A stretch of DNA of 64,000 bases, taken from positions 310,001 to 374,000 of the forward strand of contig JAHRWA010000039.1 in NCBI GenBank assembly GCA_019090455.1, written 5' to 3'. The position numbers were made by a program, and so were the translations under genes. Numbering within the stretch: the stretch's first letter is position 1; the number at the start of each line of letters is the position of its first letter. Origin of the DNA: Pseudomonadales bacterium (GTDB taxonomy: Bacteria > Pseudomonadota > Gammaproteobacteria > Pseudomonadales > DC-out160). The notes beneath the pieces were generated by a model that saw only the letters and a program-made list of their open reading frames with translations, did not search any database and had not been told where the DNA came from. Below, piece by piece: positions 22,021-31,333 of the stretch.

Positions 22021-22057
22021 AAAAAGGGGTTTGATCTCATTGATCAAACCCCTTTTT
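22021..22057. terminator. Bidirectional terminator between phoD and acyl-CoA dehydrogenase
   Basis: A perfect 16-bp stem, AAAAAGGGGTTTGATC with GATCAAACCCCTTTTT, around a 5-nt loop. A- and T-tracts at the two ends let it work in both directions for the convergent genes. Confidence 0.92.
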
Positions 22058-22081
22058 AGTTATTACTTCATTCTAAGACCG

Positions 22082-22114
<33 letters not shown>

Positions 22115-22142
22115 TTCACTCCTTAGGTCTTAGATTGTAGAA

Positions 22143-23366
22143 CTATTTTAATTGCGACGAAGAGAGGCCAAGAATATTTCTCGCCACAATCAATTGCTGT
22201 ATTTGCTGAGTACCTTCAAATATATCCAGTATCTTTGAATCCCTCGCAAACTTCTCGAGCAACTCAACTTCGCTATAACCTAAGGTTCCACATATTTCAA
22301 CACACCGCAGCGTCACGTAATTCCCTACACGACCCGCTTTCGCCTTACACATAGATGCATTAGTAGAGTTGGGTTGTTTATTGTCGGCCATCCACGCCGC
22401 TTTAAGCGTCATTAACCGAGCAGCTTCCAAATCGGCTTCCATCCGATATAACTCTGCCTCAATCGCAGATGTATTCCAGAGGTTTTTATCGTAGTTGAGT
22501 TTGATATTTTCTCTGCCCAGTACTTCTTGAGCAATATCCAATGCCCCTCGCGCTACACCCAAACCCATGGCTGCCACTTGAGGTCGAGTGTTATCGAATG
22601 TTTGCATAACTCCGCCAAAAGCCTTCTTCCGCGCTGCTTCCGTATCGGCTATTTCAGCAGAACCTAGCACGTTGCCCTTGGGAATTCGGCAATCGGTAAA
22701 CGTGATCGCAGCCGTATCAGAAACACGCAATCCCATTTTATCTTCGGTTCGCACCACTTCCATACCCGGTGTTCCCGCTTCCACTACGAACGACTTAATC
22801 GCAGCCTTGCCTTTGCTCCGGTCTAATGTCGCCCAAACCACCACGGCATTACCCCGTTCTCCCGCAGTACAAAAAATCTTTTCCCCATTGAGAACCCATT
22901 CATCCCCATCTAGTGTCGCTGTGGTTTGTACCCCTGCTGAATCTGAACCCACACCCGGCTCTGTGATTGCCATTGCAGCCCATAATTTACCAAACCGTTC
23001 TTTCTGCTCCGCTGTCGCTACTGCCGAAATAGCGGCATTACCCAAGCCCACACCCGGTATCGCAAGCATTAACCCAACACAACCCGCCGCCATCTCGATA
23101 GTCGTCACAATCCCGGTCATATTGCCGGCATTGCGTACCTTATTCGATTCACCCCCATCGTCATCACCGGACAAAGCTGACATAGGATTGTCGCCGCCGC
23201 CTGCGCCACCACTGATCATTTTCCCTAAAGGCTCTAGCTCTGGCACACTGTCGCAATGTTCGATTTTGTCATACTTACGAGAAATGGGACGAAACACTCC
23301 CATCGCCGTCATTTTCCCCATTTGTTGCATATTCTTAAGTGATTGTGGATATTCTAAATTTATCAT
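22143..23366 (-). CDS. Acyl-CoA dehydrogenase, catalytic-Glu-containing subunit
   Basis: 407-residue FAD-dependent acyl-CoA dehydrogenase (alpha,beta-desaturation of acyl-CoA). FAD/substrate motifs AMAITEPGVGSDSAG and the C-terminal FEGTQQIQQL are present; the latter holds the catalytic Glu found in most of the family. Between residues about 50 and 82 is an unusual Gly/Asp-rich stretch (SGGAGGGDN, SGDDDGGES) where others have compact helices. Start ATG 23366 with GGAG upstream. It lies about 100 bp downstream of a second, divergent acyl-CoA dehydrogenase gene, probably in one operon. Substrate cannot be told from sequence. Confidence 0.88.
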   Translation of the reverse strand: MINLEYPQSLKNMQQMGKMTAMGVFRPISRKYDKIEHCDSVPELEPLGKMISGGAGGGDNPMSALSGDDDGGESNKVRNAGNMTGIVTTIEMAAGCVGLMLAIPGVGLGNAAISAVATAEQKERFGKLWAAMAITEPGVGSDSAGVQTTATLDGDEWVLNGEKIFCTAGERGNAVVVWATLDRSKGKAAIKSFVVEAGTPGMEVVRTEDKMGLRVSDTAAITFTDCRIPKGNVLGSAEIADTEAARKKAFGGVMQTFDNTRPQVAAMGLGVARGALDIAQEVLGRENIKLNYDKNLWNTSAIEAELYRMEADLEAARLMTLKAAWMADNKQPNSTNASMCKAKAGRVGNYVTLRCVEICGTLGYSEVELLEKFARDSKILDIFEGTQQIQQLIVARNILGLSSSQLK

Positions 23367-23469
23367 GTCGCACTCCAGGTTATACCCGCGTGTAATTGTC
23401 GATTGTTCTTGTCAGTTGTTCTCGTCTATTTATTTATCGTCTATCGCGTACGCTTAGCCATATCAGTCT

Positions 23470-24591
23470 TTAAACAACAACCACGCCATCCAATACACCG
23501 ACAGCTCTTAAATTCCGATACCACATTTCCACAGGATGCTCCCGACAGAACCCGTGGCCACCCAGTAATTGAACACCATTGGTGCCAATTTCCATTGTCT
23601 TTTCTGCACAGAACACTTTCGCCAAGTACGCTTCTTTCTTAAAGGATAACCCTTGCTCCGCACGCGCAGCAGCCCGATAAACCAGAAGCTGCATACCTTC
23701 TAATTCAATCGCCATGTTCGCCACCATAAATGCCACTGATTGACGATTTGCGATAGGCTCTCCAAATGCCTGGCGCTCGACAACGTAAGGTTTAACGTAC
23801 TCTAAAACGGCTCGACAACATCCCACTGCTACAGCACATATACCAATTTTACTTAAGTCCAAAATTCGCTGTAGATCTAGCGTTTTTTCCCCTTCACCCA
23901 GTTTGGCTGTGGCAGCAACAGACACATTCTCTAAAGTAATACGATTCAACTCTAATGGCCGTAGCCCCATATAATCTTCTTTCTCTATGGTTAAACCCGG
24001 TGCGCCTTGCTCTACGATAAAACCAGCAGCCCCCTCTCCTTCCAGATTCGCAATGACGAGAATAAATTGAGAAGACGAGCCTAACGCCACCATGGACTTA
24101 ACACCGTTGATAACAAATCCATCGCCCTCTGCTTTTGCAGTAGTCGCAAGATCAGTAGGTTCGAAAGTCGCCTTCGGTTCCATTAATGCAATAGTGGCAG
24201 CTCTAAAGTGTTCCTCTGCCAAGGGGGTGAGATACTTCTCTTTTTGACTTTCCGTCCCTTGGTCCAATACCGTATTAATAAAAGCAAGTGGCGTTAAGGC
24301 ACCAATCGCAAGAGACATGTCTCCCTGCCCAAGGTCTTCCGCATTTAACATATTAGATATGGGTGAACGCGCGACGCCAGCACCACCATAAATTTCAGGG
24401 ATCGACAAAATACTCAGACCTAGCTCAGCGGTTTTATCATAAAACCCAGCTGGTGCCCCTCCCGCTTCATCCGCAGAGCGAGAAATTTCAGCTAGCTCCG
24501 ATTCAGAAAATTTAGTTAAACTTTCACGCGTGATTCGCTGCTCTTCCGTTAAGCTCAAATCAAACGGATTATCAGCTTTTTTCTCAGCCAT
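23470..24591 (-). CDS. Acyl-CoA dehydrogenase-like protein lacking the usual catalytic Glu
   Basis: 373 residues from the ATG at 24591 (AAGGA 8 bp upstream; an ATG two codons earlier is possible). It has the acyl-CoA dehydrogenase fold: LTEEQRITRESLTKF, IPEIYGGAG, IALMEPKA in place of xTEPxAGSD, FGEPIANRQSVAFMVANM and LGGHGFCREHPVEMWYRNLR. Where the family ends with a (Y/F)EGT motif carrying the base, this protein ends VGVLDGVVVV. The substrate-side loop is also altered. It is probably a non-catalytic or altered partner of the next gene's product, as in heteromeric FadE pairs of actinobacteria; that is inference. Confidence 0.85.
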   Translation of the reverse strand: MAEKKADNPFDLSLTEEQRITRESLTKFSESELAEISRSADEAGGAPAGFYDKTAELGLSILSIPEIYGGAGVARSPISNMLNAEDLGQGDMSLAIGALTPLAFINTVLDQGTESQKEKYLTPLAEEHFRAATIALMEPKATFEPTDLATTAKAEGDGFVINGVKSMVALGSSSQFILVIANLEGEGAAGFIVEQGAPGLTIEKEDYMGLRPLELNRITLENVSVAATAKLGEGEKTLDLQRILDLSKIGICAVAVGCCRAVLEYVKPYVVERQAFGEPIANRQSVAFMVANMAIELEGMQLLVYRAAARAEQGLSFKKEAYLAKVFCAEKTMEIGTNGVQLLGGHGFCREHPVEMWYRNLRAVGVLDGVVVV

Positions 24592-24780
24592 TTTCATTTT
24601 CCTTGGATAGGGTTACTGGTAACGTAAACATTATTTTTATTATGTGGAGGCACGAATGGTCCCACAACTAAATTGCACAATGCAATGACTGATTCGATTC
24701 AAAGTATGTCAAAGCGGGACAATCTCAGGCGAGCCTTATTTCGCCTTTCAATTTCACCTTTCAGTGCTGGGGTCACTTCA

Positions 24781-24816
24781 AAAGAGTCCTAGAAAGAGCC
24801 CTAAAAAGAGCCGTAC
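24781..24816. repeat. Three tandem copies of a 12-bp unit
   Basis: AAAGAGTCCTAG, AAAGAGCCCTAA and AAAGAGCCGTAC follow head to tail and span the stop codon of the YgjP-like gene. The 3' end of the gene appears to lie within a local duplication. Confidence 0.75.
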
Positions 24817-25532
24817 AAAAAAACGCCTTTTTCTAAATCCTCCTTTGATTTCTTCCAAGTGGGAATAGCCTGAGCCATTAATTCATAAAATCGAGGACTG
24901 TGATTAAACTCTATTAAATGGCACAACTCGTGAGTAATGACATAATCGATGACATGAACAGGATGTTTGATCAATTCTAGATTTAGCGTGACCTCCCCCA
25001 AAGACGAACAACTTCCCCATCGCGCTTTCATTCGTCGAATTTTCAGCGGTGGTTTTCTAACACTCGCTTCACTAAATGCTCGAAAACAAAAATCCAATCG
25101 TTTCGCGAAAATGCTCAATGCCTCATGTCGATACCATGCTATCAGCGTTGCCTTAATGTGAGGCGCTCCATCTCCCGGTCGCAGAGAAACTTGAAAGCCC
25201 CCATCCACAACCTGAGTTAAACGCTTCTCCCCCCCAATCAACGCTAAGGGATATAACTCACCCAAATAAGCATGCTCTTCCCCTAGCTCATAGGTTAGCG
25301 TCAAAGGTCTTGGCACATTCAAAAAGGAACTCAGTGATTTGACTACCCACTGCTCTCGTTCCCGCATATACCGATGAATATCGGCGTCACTGCAGTGACG
25401 AGGTGAACGCACTAGGACTTCACCGGAAGGGTATACGTACACCGCCAGCGTTTTACGAGACGAACGTATCACTCGGTAAGTCAGTTGTGATTGTGATTCC
25501 GTTAATCGGACTGAAGGCTTAAGTGGATTCAT
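24801..25532 (-). CDS. YgjP-like (M48-type) metallopeptidase domain protein
   Basis: 243 residues. The zinc motif HELCH is at about residue 200 in VITHELCHLIEFNHSPRFYELM, with the preceding RRMKARWGSCSSLGEVTLNLELI that marks the YgjP/DUF45 group. The N-terminal 90 residues form the usual beta-rich domain with RSSRKTLAVYVYPSGEVLVRSPR. No signal peptide, so it is cytoplasmic. Substrates of this group are not established. It is not in an obvious operon. Confidence 0.88.
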   Translation of the reverse strand: MNPLKPSVRLTESQSQLTYRVIRSSRKTLAVYVYPSGEVLVRSPRHCSDADIHRYMREREQWVVKSLSSFLNVPRPLTLTYELGEEHAYLGELYPLALIGGEKRLTQVVDGGFQVSLRPGDGAPHIKATLIAWYRHEALSIFAKRLDFCFRAFSEASVRKPPLKIRRMKARWGSCSSLGEVTLNLELIKHPVHVIDYVITHELCHLIEFNHSPRFYELMAQAIPTWKKSKEDLEKGVFLYGSF

Positions 25533-25577
25533 CTGTGCATTTAATCACATCAGGCACTTTTTGTCTTAACGCAAGAA

Positions 25578-27392
25578 TCAGGACAAGTGCTCTCTACGCT
25601 CCACCCACTCAGTGAATTTATTTCCTGCCAAGGGGCGTGCGAAATAATAACCTTGAATAATATCGCATTCTGCGTTTTTAAGAAATTCAAGCTGACCCGC
25701 ATTTTCAACACCTTCAGCAACCACCTTCATTCCCAAGCTATGCCCCAAGCTGACAATCGCATTGGTAATCGCTGCGCTATCGTTTTCAGTTTCGATATCC
25801 ATTATAAAACTACGATCGATTTTGATTTTATTGATGGGAAAGCGTTTCAAATAATTCAATGAGGAATAGCCCGTTCCAAAATCATCAATCGCAATGTGTA
25901 TCCCCATATCGTGCAAACCTTGCATCGTGCGCACCGCATCATCCAAATCTTCCATCAAGGTGCTTTCTGTTATTTCAAATTCAATATTCTCTGGAGCAAC
26001 TCTATTCTCCCTCAATAACCGACGCACCATTTCAACTAAGTTCTTTTGTCGAAACTGCACGGTGGATAAATTGATAGATATCCGAATATTACGATTGGAC
26101 GTTATCCATCGCCCCATCTCCCGACAGGCTTTAGCGATCACCCACTCGCCTAGCGGAACGATTAATCCTGTTTCTTCGGCCACCGGAATAAATTCGACAG
26201 GGGAAACGGACACCCCTTCTTTCTCCCAGCGCATTAAGGCTTCCATTCCCACTAACTCTCCGGTACTTGCACATATCAGAGGCTGATAATGAAGGCTGCA
26301 TTGATCTTTATCTATCGCATTTGAAAGTTCACTTGCGATAGTTCTACGACGCTGTATCGCGATGCTCATTTCCGCTACAAACTGACAATAGCAGTCCCCG
26401 CCTTTTCTTTTAGCGCCGGCTAATGCCAAATCAACTCGTTTAAACAACTCTTCGTAGTCATCTGCATCCGCCGGAAAAAACACACTGCCAATACTCATTT
26501 TCACTTCGATACGGTTTTCACTAATAATAAATGGCGTCTCAATTTCGCGAATGATGTTCTCTGCTAATAGCGCCACATCGTTTTCCGATTCAATTTCGGG
26601 TAACAAAATGGCAAATTCATCTCCACTTAAATGCGTTAATACACAAATGGGCGGCAAGATACTTTTTATTGCAGCCGCAACCTGTATTAACAATTCGTCA
26701 CCAGTTGAATGTCCCAGCACTTCATTCACTTCTCGAAAATCATCAATATCCAGCAGCATTAAAGAACCTGGCTTATTCGTTCGACCACCGCGCAGCAATG
26801 CCTGCTTCAGACACATTCGTAGTTGATTGCGATTACCCAGACCTGTTAGTGGATCAAAATTAGCTTTGCTTTTCAGTTTTCGTTCCGTTTCTCTTGCTTC
26901 TGTAATATCTACCCCGATAGAGAGAAGCGCTTCCGCTGCAGAATAGTCATCGAAGCTATAAGGTATTTTCGTCGTCTGGAAGTAATGATCTACCCCCCTA
27001 ACACAAACAAATTGTTCTTCTGCTAAATAAACATACCTGTTATTTTCTATCACCTTCAAGTCATCTCTCATATGTCGGTGACCGTCACCCAACAAATTGC
27101 TAGCGTCCTCTCCACTAAGGCTAAGCAACTCTTCAACAGCACAATCAAAGAGATCTGCAGCCGCCAAATTTACCAACAAAAAACGTCCTTCCAAATCACG
27201 CAGATAGACAGCTCCCGGGATCAAATTAATGATTTGATTTAACAGCCCGTCACTATAAAGGCTGTCGTCACGATCTTGATCATCCTCATTGATGTCCACA
27301 TTCTCGAAAGATGTGGACATCACCCCGTCCACATCTTTACCAGCAATTAAACGTATCACCTTATTTTTACCGGATTTATGTAATTCGATCAT
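25578..27392 (-). CDS. PAS-GGDEF-EAL cyclic-di-GMP signalling protein
   Basis: 604 residues without membrane segments. A PAS domain lies at about 50-165 (LIPGAVYLRDLEGRFLLVN). A GGDEF domain follows (FDPLTGLGNRNQL), whose signature reads SGDEF. An EAL domain (about 335-590) keeps the residues needed for hydrolysis: EAL in MEALMRW, INLS, EITES, IDDFGTGYSS, KIKID, AEGVE and QGYYFARP. The likely output is c-di-GMP breakdown, with the SGDEF domain either a weak cyclase or a GTP sensor. The 640-bp region upstream separates it from a divergent surface lipoprotein gene. Confidence 0.92.
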   Translation of the reverse strand: MIELHKSGKNKVIRLIAGKDVDGVMSTSFENVDINEDDQDRDDSLYSDGLLNQIINLIPGAVYLRDLEGRFLLVNLAAADLFDCAVEELLSLSGEDASNLLGDGHRHMRDDLKVIENNRYVYLAEEQFVCVRGVDHYFQTTKIPYSFDDYSAAEALLSIGVDITEARETERKLKSKANFDPLTGLGNRNQLRMCLKQALLRGGRTNKPGSLMLLDIDDFREVNEVLGHSTGDELLIQVAAAIKSILPPICVLTHLSGDEFAILLPEIESENDVALLAENIIREIETPFIISENRIEVKMSIGSVFFPADADDYEELFKRVDLALAGAKRKGGDCYCQFVAEMSIAIQRRRTIASELSNAIDKDQCSLHYQPLICASTGELVGMEALMRWEKEGVSVSPVEFIPVAEETGLIVPLGEWVIAKACREMGRWITSNRNIRISINLSTVQFRQKNLVEMVRRLLRENRVAPENIEFEITESTLMEDLDDAVRTMQGLHDMGIHIAIDDFGTGYSSLNYLKRFPINKIKIDRSFIMDIETENDSAAITNAIVSLGHSLGMKVVAEGVENAGQLEFLKNAECDIIQGYYFARPLAGNKFTEWVERREHLS

Positions 27393-28032
27393 TCGCCTTC
27401 ACCACACTACGATGCGTACCATTCATTAATCAGTTTAGCTTGGCTTGAATAAACGAAAACCACACATGACAAAACATTACATAAGTTACAATTTATTTTT
27501 CCGATTTTAATCGAATATAAAAACACAGAAATTGAAATTAAAATGAACAAATAGGCTTTAAACAGGCTTCATTCAAAATGTTTTTGGATTTCAGATATTT
27601 TTTGTTAGCTATTAACTGGCTTCGTCACACTCCGGCAAACGCTAACAAAACAAGCGTTACATTTTTATTTTATAGTTAATTCATACACCTCACACAGAAT
27701 TTTCTATCAGCTGATTTTCTGACGTTTTCCTTTATCGTCAATAGGGCCATCACGCTGCCACAGGTATTCTAAATTGGTCTTAACGACACATAAAATTACT
27801 CACCACTTCTCAAAACTAAAGCCTATAGTATTTAGTAACAGAACGTAAACAGTCACTCATTTTCAAATTCTATTTCATCGATCCGTTTTACAACTCAACA
27901 CATCAATGATGTTTTTAGAAATGCAATGTCATGTTTCCGAAATCCCTCTTTACTATTCGCAATTAACAATTAGTCAATCGAAAAATCGCGACTGAAAAAA
28001 CTCGCGATATCGTAGGACTAAGGAGTATTGGT
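27393..28032. other. Long divergent intergenic region before the large lipoprotein
   Basis: 640 AT-rich bp between two divergent genes with no ORF of note. A small inverted repeat (AACGCT, 9-nt loop, AGCGTT) is at 27638-27658. AAGGAG is correctly placed before the 28033 start. The length suggests a regulated promoter region, but I cannot name a site. Confidence 0.5.
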
Positions 28033-31000
28033 ATGTCTGACAAAAATCCTCAATTCGTTCGCAAGGTTCTAGCAGCCGCTATCTGCAGCATCGTATTAGC
28101 TGCATGTGGCGGTGGTGGTGGCGGTGGCGGTGGAGGCGGAGATGACGGCGGTAGCAACACCAATGAGGGAACCGGCACAACCAATGAGGGGACAGGCACG
28201 ACCAATAGTGACGGAGAAACAATATCGACTCTCACCACCGGTATTGAAGTTCCTTCTGAGATATCCGCTATACCTGCTGACTCTACGGCAACTCCTTCGT
28301 TTATGCGTAGAGCGAACAGAATATCCAGAGCCACGGCTACCTCTGAGCTGGATGACACGTCAGATTATGCTCAAGCCACTCCGAGCATTTATGTTGAGGA
28401 ACGCGCATTAGAACAGTTCGACGTGATCGAGCAGGTATTTGGTGCATTAGCACAAACAAAATATGCCGACGCAGAAAATGTGAATCAAGGCGCCTATCAA
28501 GCTGTCATCTCTTGGAAAGGCGAGCAAGATGGCAAGGATATAAAAGAACTCCAAACATGGACCATTGATTCTCGCATGATTGTCATGGATCTGCCTGATG
28601 ACGTAACGGGTAATACTGAAGGTGATGTCAACCGACTCTTTGCTTGGATACCAGAGCGAGATCGTATGAGTGGCGAAGAAGAGCTGATTAAGATGGAGCT
28701 TCTCATTTATTCTGCTCCCGATAAGGCAGAGGATGGCTCACTTGTTAATTATGGCGAATGGGATTTAAACGTACTCATGGGTGCCTCTGCAACCGATGTT
28801 GACGTCATTCCAGAATCAGGCCCCGGTCACTTTTTTGCGGCCAGTGCTCGCATCGATGCTGAGGGCGCTAGCACCCTACAAGTCCACGACCGATTCACTA
28901 TGGACATGGGAATGGGTGGCGAAGCCTTTTCCGAAGATATGAAAGGCGTACTGGTACGTGATGGTGAAAACGGTCACGGTAAAGTTTCCTACCCCGATTG
29001 GGAAGCCTGTTGGGACGGCATGGGAGGAGGAGAAGGTGACGAAGGCATGGAAGGCGACGGAGGAATGGAAGGTGATGGTGGCATGGACTCTATGAGTAGC
29101 CCCTGCGATAACGGCGTCCCTTCTAACGTTGCACAATACGCCTATAATGCTACCTACCTCGGCGTCGAAGAAATTAACGACGGTGATTCCGACGAGGCCT
29201 CTTATAAAGACCGAAATCTGGCAGGCGCCATTCATCTAGTACACCGTTACGATTTATTCTACGCGGATGCAGATGAGGACGCTGGAATAAGCGAAGGTGA
29301 TGATGTTCAATCCCATCTGAGTTTCGGTTTTCCCGTCACATTCGAAGCCACCGCATCCAGTGATGAAAACATTTCTTTCGATGAATTTGCTTACTATGGT
29401 GCATGGCAGGGTCGTCATCAATTATGGGGACCGGGCAATATTACCCCCACCACTAATGGCGAAGATGGCACGACACTCACACGGCAAGATGTACGCCCAG
29501 GTGAAACTGCGGCAACCTATAAATTAAAAGAGTTCGACGGCACCTTTACGATGCGAGCCATGGTTGATGCCAGTTTGAGTGACATAGAAAATGTCGCGGT
29601 GGAAACTTTTTTAAATGACAATTATGATCTTTTCTACATGACTGACGATTGGTACTTCTGTGAAGGGGGTTATGTTGAGTGGGGCGAAACCCCAGTTTGC
29701 CAATCTAAAGATTCGGAAGTGGGAGCCAAAGACTTCACCTCTCTTTCTAGCACTGCAGGCCAAGCCTTATTAGCAAGCCTAGAGCTAGGCGATGACGATC
29801 GACGTTTTATCAATATCGGCAGCTGCTATGAAGAAGGCATGAACTTTGTCTGCAACGACTTTGTCTACCTTTCTGAAAGTGTTAGCGTTAGCGGCTTTAC
29901 TTTCACAGTTGCCGGATTCTATCCCGCAGAATGGGGACATAATGGTCTCAGCCCCACCGCCGGCGGAACGGTACTCGAAGGCACTGATGGGATGAATATG
30001 TGGATCAATATAGGCGGCTCTGCTTATATTTCTTACACCGGAGAATTTAGTGGCCCAACCACCACAACAGGTTGGGTAATGAAAACGCTGGAGAGCTTCG
30101 ATCAAAGTACTTGGACGCCCACATTTGCGGAAAATGGCGATAGCGAGTTTATGCCGGAGAGAGGGTATGAGTACTACATGCATACCAGCGGACAAAACTT
30201 TGTCGTCACTCGAAGTGCTAGTGATGGCGCAGCCACAGACTATACCGCCAAATTGGAATTGCAAATAGCGGCAAACCCCGCCAATACCGATGCCAGCAAC
30301 AGCCTCCTACCGACTGGCACCTCCTACCTTGCGATGCCCTGGAATCCAGATGTTAAGCTAGTGCTTGAAGAAGACCCCACTGAAGAAACCAATTATCTCT
30401 TGTTGGTGGTCTCTAGTGACGCAAGCGAATCTTTGACCGCAGGTGAATTGTTTGCGGAAGACAGCTGGGGACTTACCGCCTTCAACTCAGACGACCAACC
30501 CTTGGACGCAGACGGCACCGCTCTGAGCGTTGACGAATGGGGATGGATCAATCCCGACGAGAATGGTGGCCGAGTACCGGTACAATTTAACTATGAATAC
30601 GCAGGTAGCGACGGTGATAGCTGGGGCAAGCAGCAATTCTTGATGGATATGTCGGATAGTTCATTCATTATATTATCTGACCCTATCAATCTCAGTAACG
30701 TTGCCTTAGTGGATAATCTTGGCCAAGGGATCGAAGATAGTGTCAGCTTGCAGTATGACGGATGGATGCATGGCTTGCCCGACTTATACCACGAGTTAGC
30801 GATCAACGACTGGGATATTTCAGGCTTGGGTGACAAGGTACGACGCTTAACTGAAGGACAAGTTGTCACGGATTCAGTCGGCACACGATACTTTGTCAAA
30901 CCAATGGAAATGAGTCTTTTCCTCGGTGTTGTTACTGCATTCCCTAATGGCGATCAACCTGATATTTCAGCAGCCGATAGCGTGAATCTTGATAATGTGC

Positions 31001-31104
31001 CTGATTACACTCACCACGAAATGGGCGGTACTCCAACCTCTAATGCCGATGGTGATCCTATCGAAATCAAATACTCTGAAGGAACCCTTTTAACGGATGA
31101 GTAA
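28033..31104 (+). CDS. Large acidic polyglycine lipoprotein of unknown function
   Basis: 1023 residues; I do not recognise a family. A lipoprotein signal ends in the lipobox LAAC (Cys25), followed by 11 consecutive Gly and then Asp/Thr/Asn-rich linker with a repeated NEGTGTT. Gly at +2 favours the outer membrane. The remainder is Asp/Glu/Gly-rich and looks like extracellular beta-structure. Residues about 330-360 hold a low-complexity run of GDGGME repeats. Several Cys (CWDG, SPCD, FCEGG, VCQ, SCYEEGMNFVC) could form disulfides. It ends at a clear terminator before an omptin-like gene. The start is well supported by AAGGAG. Confidence 0.8.
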   Translation: MSDKNPQFVRKVLAAAICSIVLAACGGGGGGGGGGGDDGGSNTNEGTGTTNEGTGTTNSDGETISTLTTGIEVPSEISAIPADSTATPSFMRRANRISRATATSELDDTSDYAQATPSIYVEERALEQFDVIEQVFGALAQTKYADAENVNQGAYQAVISWKGEQDGKDIKELQTWTIDSRMIVMDLPDDVTGNTEGDVNRLFAWIPERDRMSGEEELIKMELLIYSAPDKAEDGSLVNYGEWDLNVLMGASATDVDVIPESGPGHFFAASARIDAEGASTLQVHDRFTMDMGMGGEAFSEDMKGVLVRDGENGHGKVSYPDWEACWDGMGGGEGDEGMEGDGGMEGDGGMDSMSSPCDNGVPSNVAQYAYNATYLGVEEINDGDSDEASYKDRNLAGAIHLVHRYDLFYADADEDAGISEGDDVQSHLSFGFPVTFEATASSDENISFDEFAYYGAWQGRHQLWGPGNITPTTNGEDGTTLTRQDVRPGETAATYKLKEFDGTFTMRAMVDASLSDIENVAVETFLNDNYDLFYMTDDWYFCEGGYVEWGETPVCQSKDSEVGAKDFTSLSSTAGQALLASLELGDDDRRFINIGSCYEEGMNFVCNDFVYLSESVSVSGFTFTVAGFYPAEWGHNGLSPTAGGTVLEGTDGMNMWINIGGSAYISYTGEFSGPTTTTGWVMKTLESFDQSTWTPTFAENGDSEFMPERGYEYYMHTSGQNFVVTRSASDGAATDYTAKLELQIAANPANTDASNSLLPTGTSYLAMPWNPDVKLVLEEDPTEETNYLLLVVSSDASESLTAGELFAEDSWGLTAFNSDDQPLDADGTALSVDEWGWINPDENGGRVPVQFNYEYAGSDGDSWGKQQFLMDMSDSSFIILSDPINLSNVALVDNLGQGIEDSVSLQYDGWMHGLPDLYHELAINDWDISGLGDKVRRLTEGQVVTDSVGTRYFVKPMEMSLFLGVVTAFPNGDQPDISAADSVNLDNVPDYTHHEMGGTPTSNADGDPIEIKYSEGTLLTDE

Positions 31105-31124
31105 ACTTTTTCACTAAGCCGTAT

Positions 31125-31148
31125 AACGCCCTTCGGGGCGTTTTTTTT
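31125..31148 (+). terminator. Intrinsic terminator of the large lipoprotein gene
   Basis: AACGCCC, a TTCG tetraloop, GGGCGTT and then a run of T. It is a textbook rho-independent terminator, 20 bp past the stop codon. Confidence 0.93.
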
Positions 31149-31300
31149 CGCCCCTGCATTTATTAGCTATTTTGGCACCCCATTACTGGCTTTCCTTCAG
31201 AAGGGACATAAAACAAACCCTGCTTAGCGCTGTTCTTTATTTAGTCATCCCATCAAAAGGAGCTACTACTTAATAGATACGACCTAAATGATCTGGGTCA

Positions 31301-31320
31301 GCAGTTAGCAGTTAGCAGTA
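31301..31320. repeat. GCAGTTA heptamer repeat
   Basis: GCAGTTA, GCAGTTA and GCAGTA lie head to tail just before the omptin-like gene. 31149-31300 shows nothing else. Confidence 0.65.
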
Positions 31321-31333
31321 GAAGGGCATTCGC

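Noticed and set aside
22588..23457. 289-codon open frame on the plus strand
   Set aside because: It is antisense to the acyl-CoA dehydrogenase gene, Ser/Pro/Ala-rich with no family pattern, and has no ribosome-binding site.
28110..28145. Polyglycine-coding run as a slippage site like that in gdhB
   Set aside because: The Gly codons are mixed (GGT, GGC, GGA), so it is not a homopolymer; triplet changes would stay in frame.
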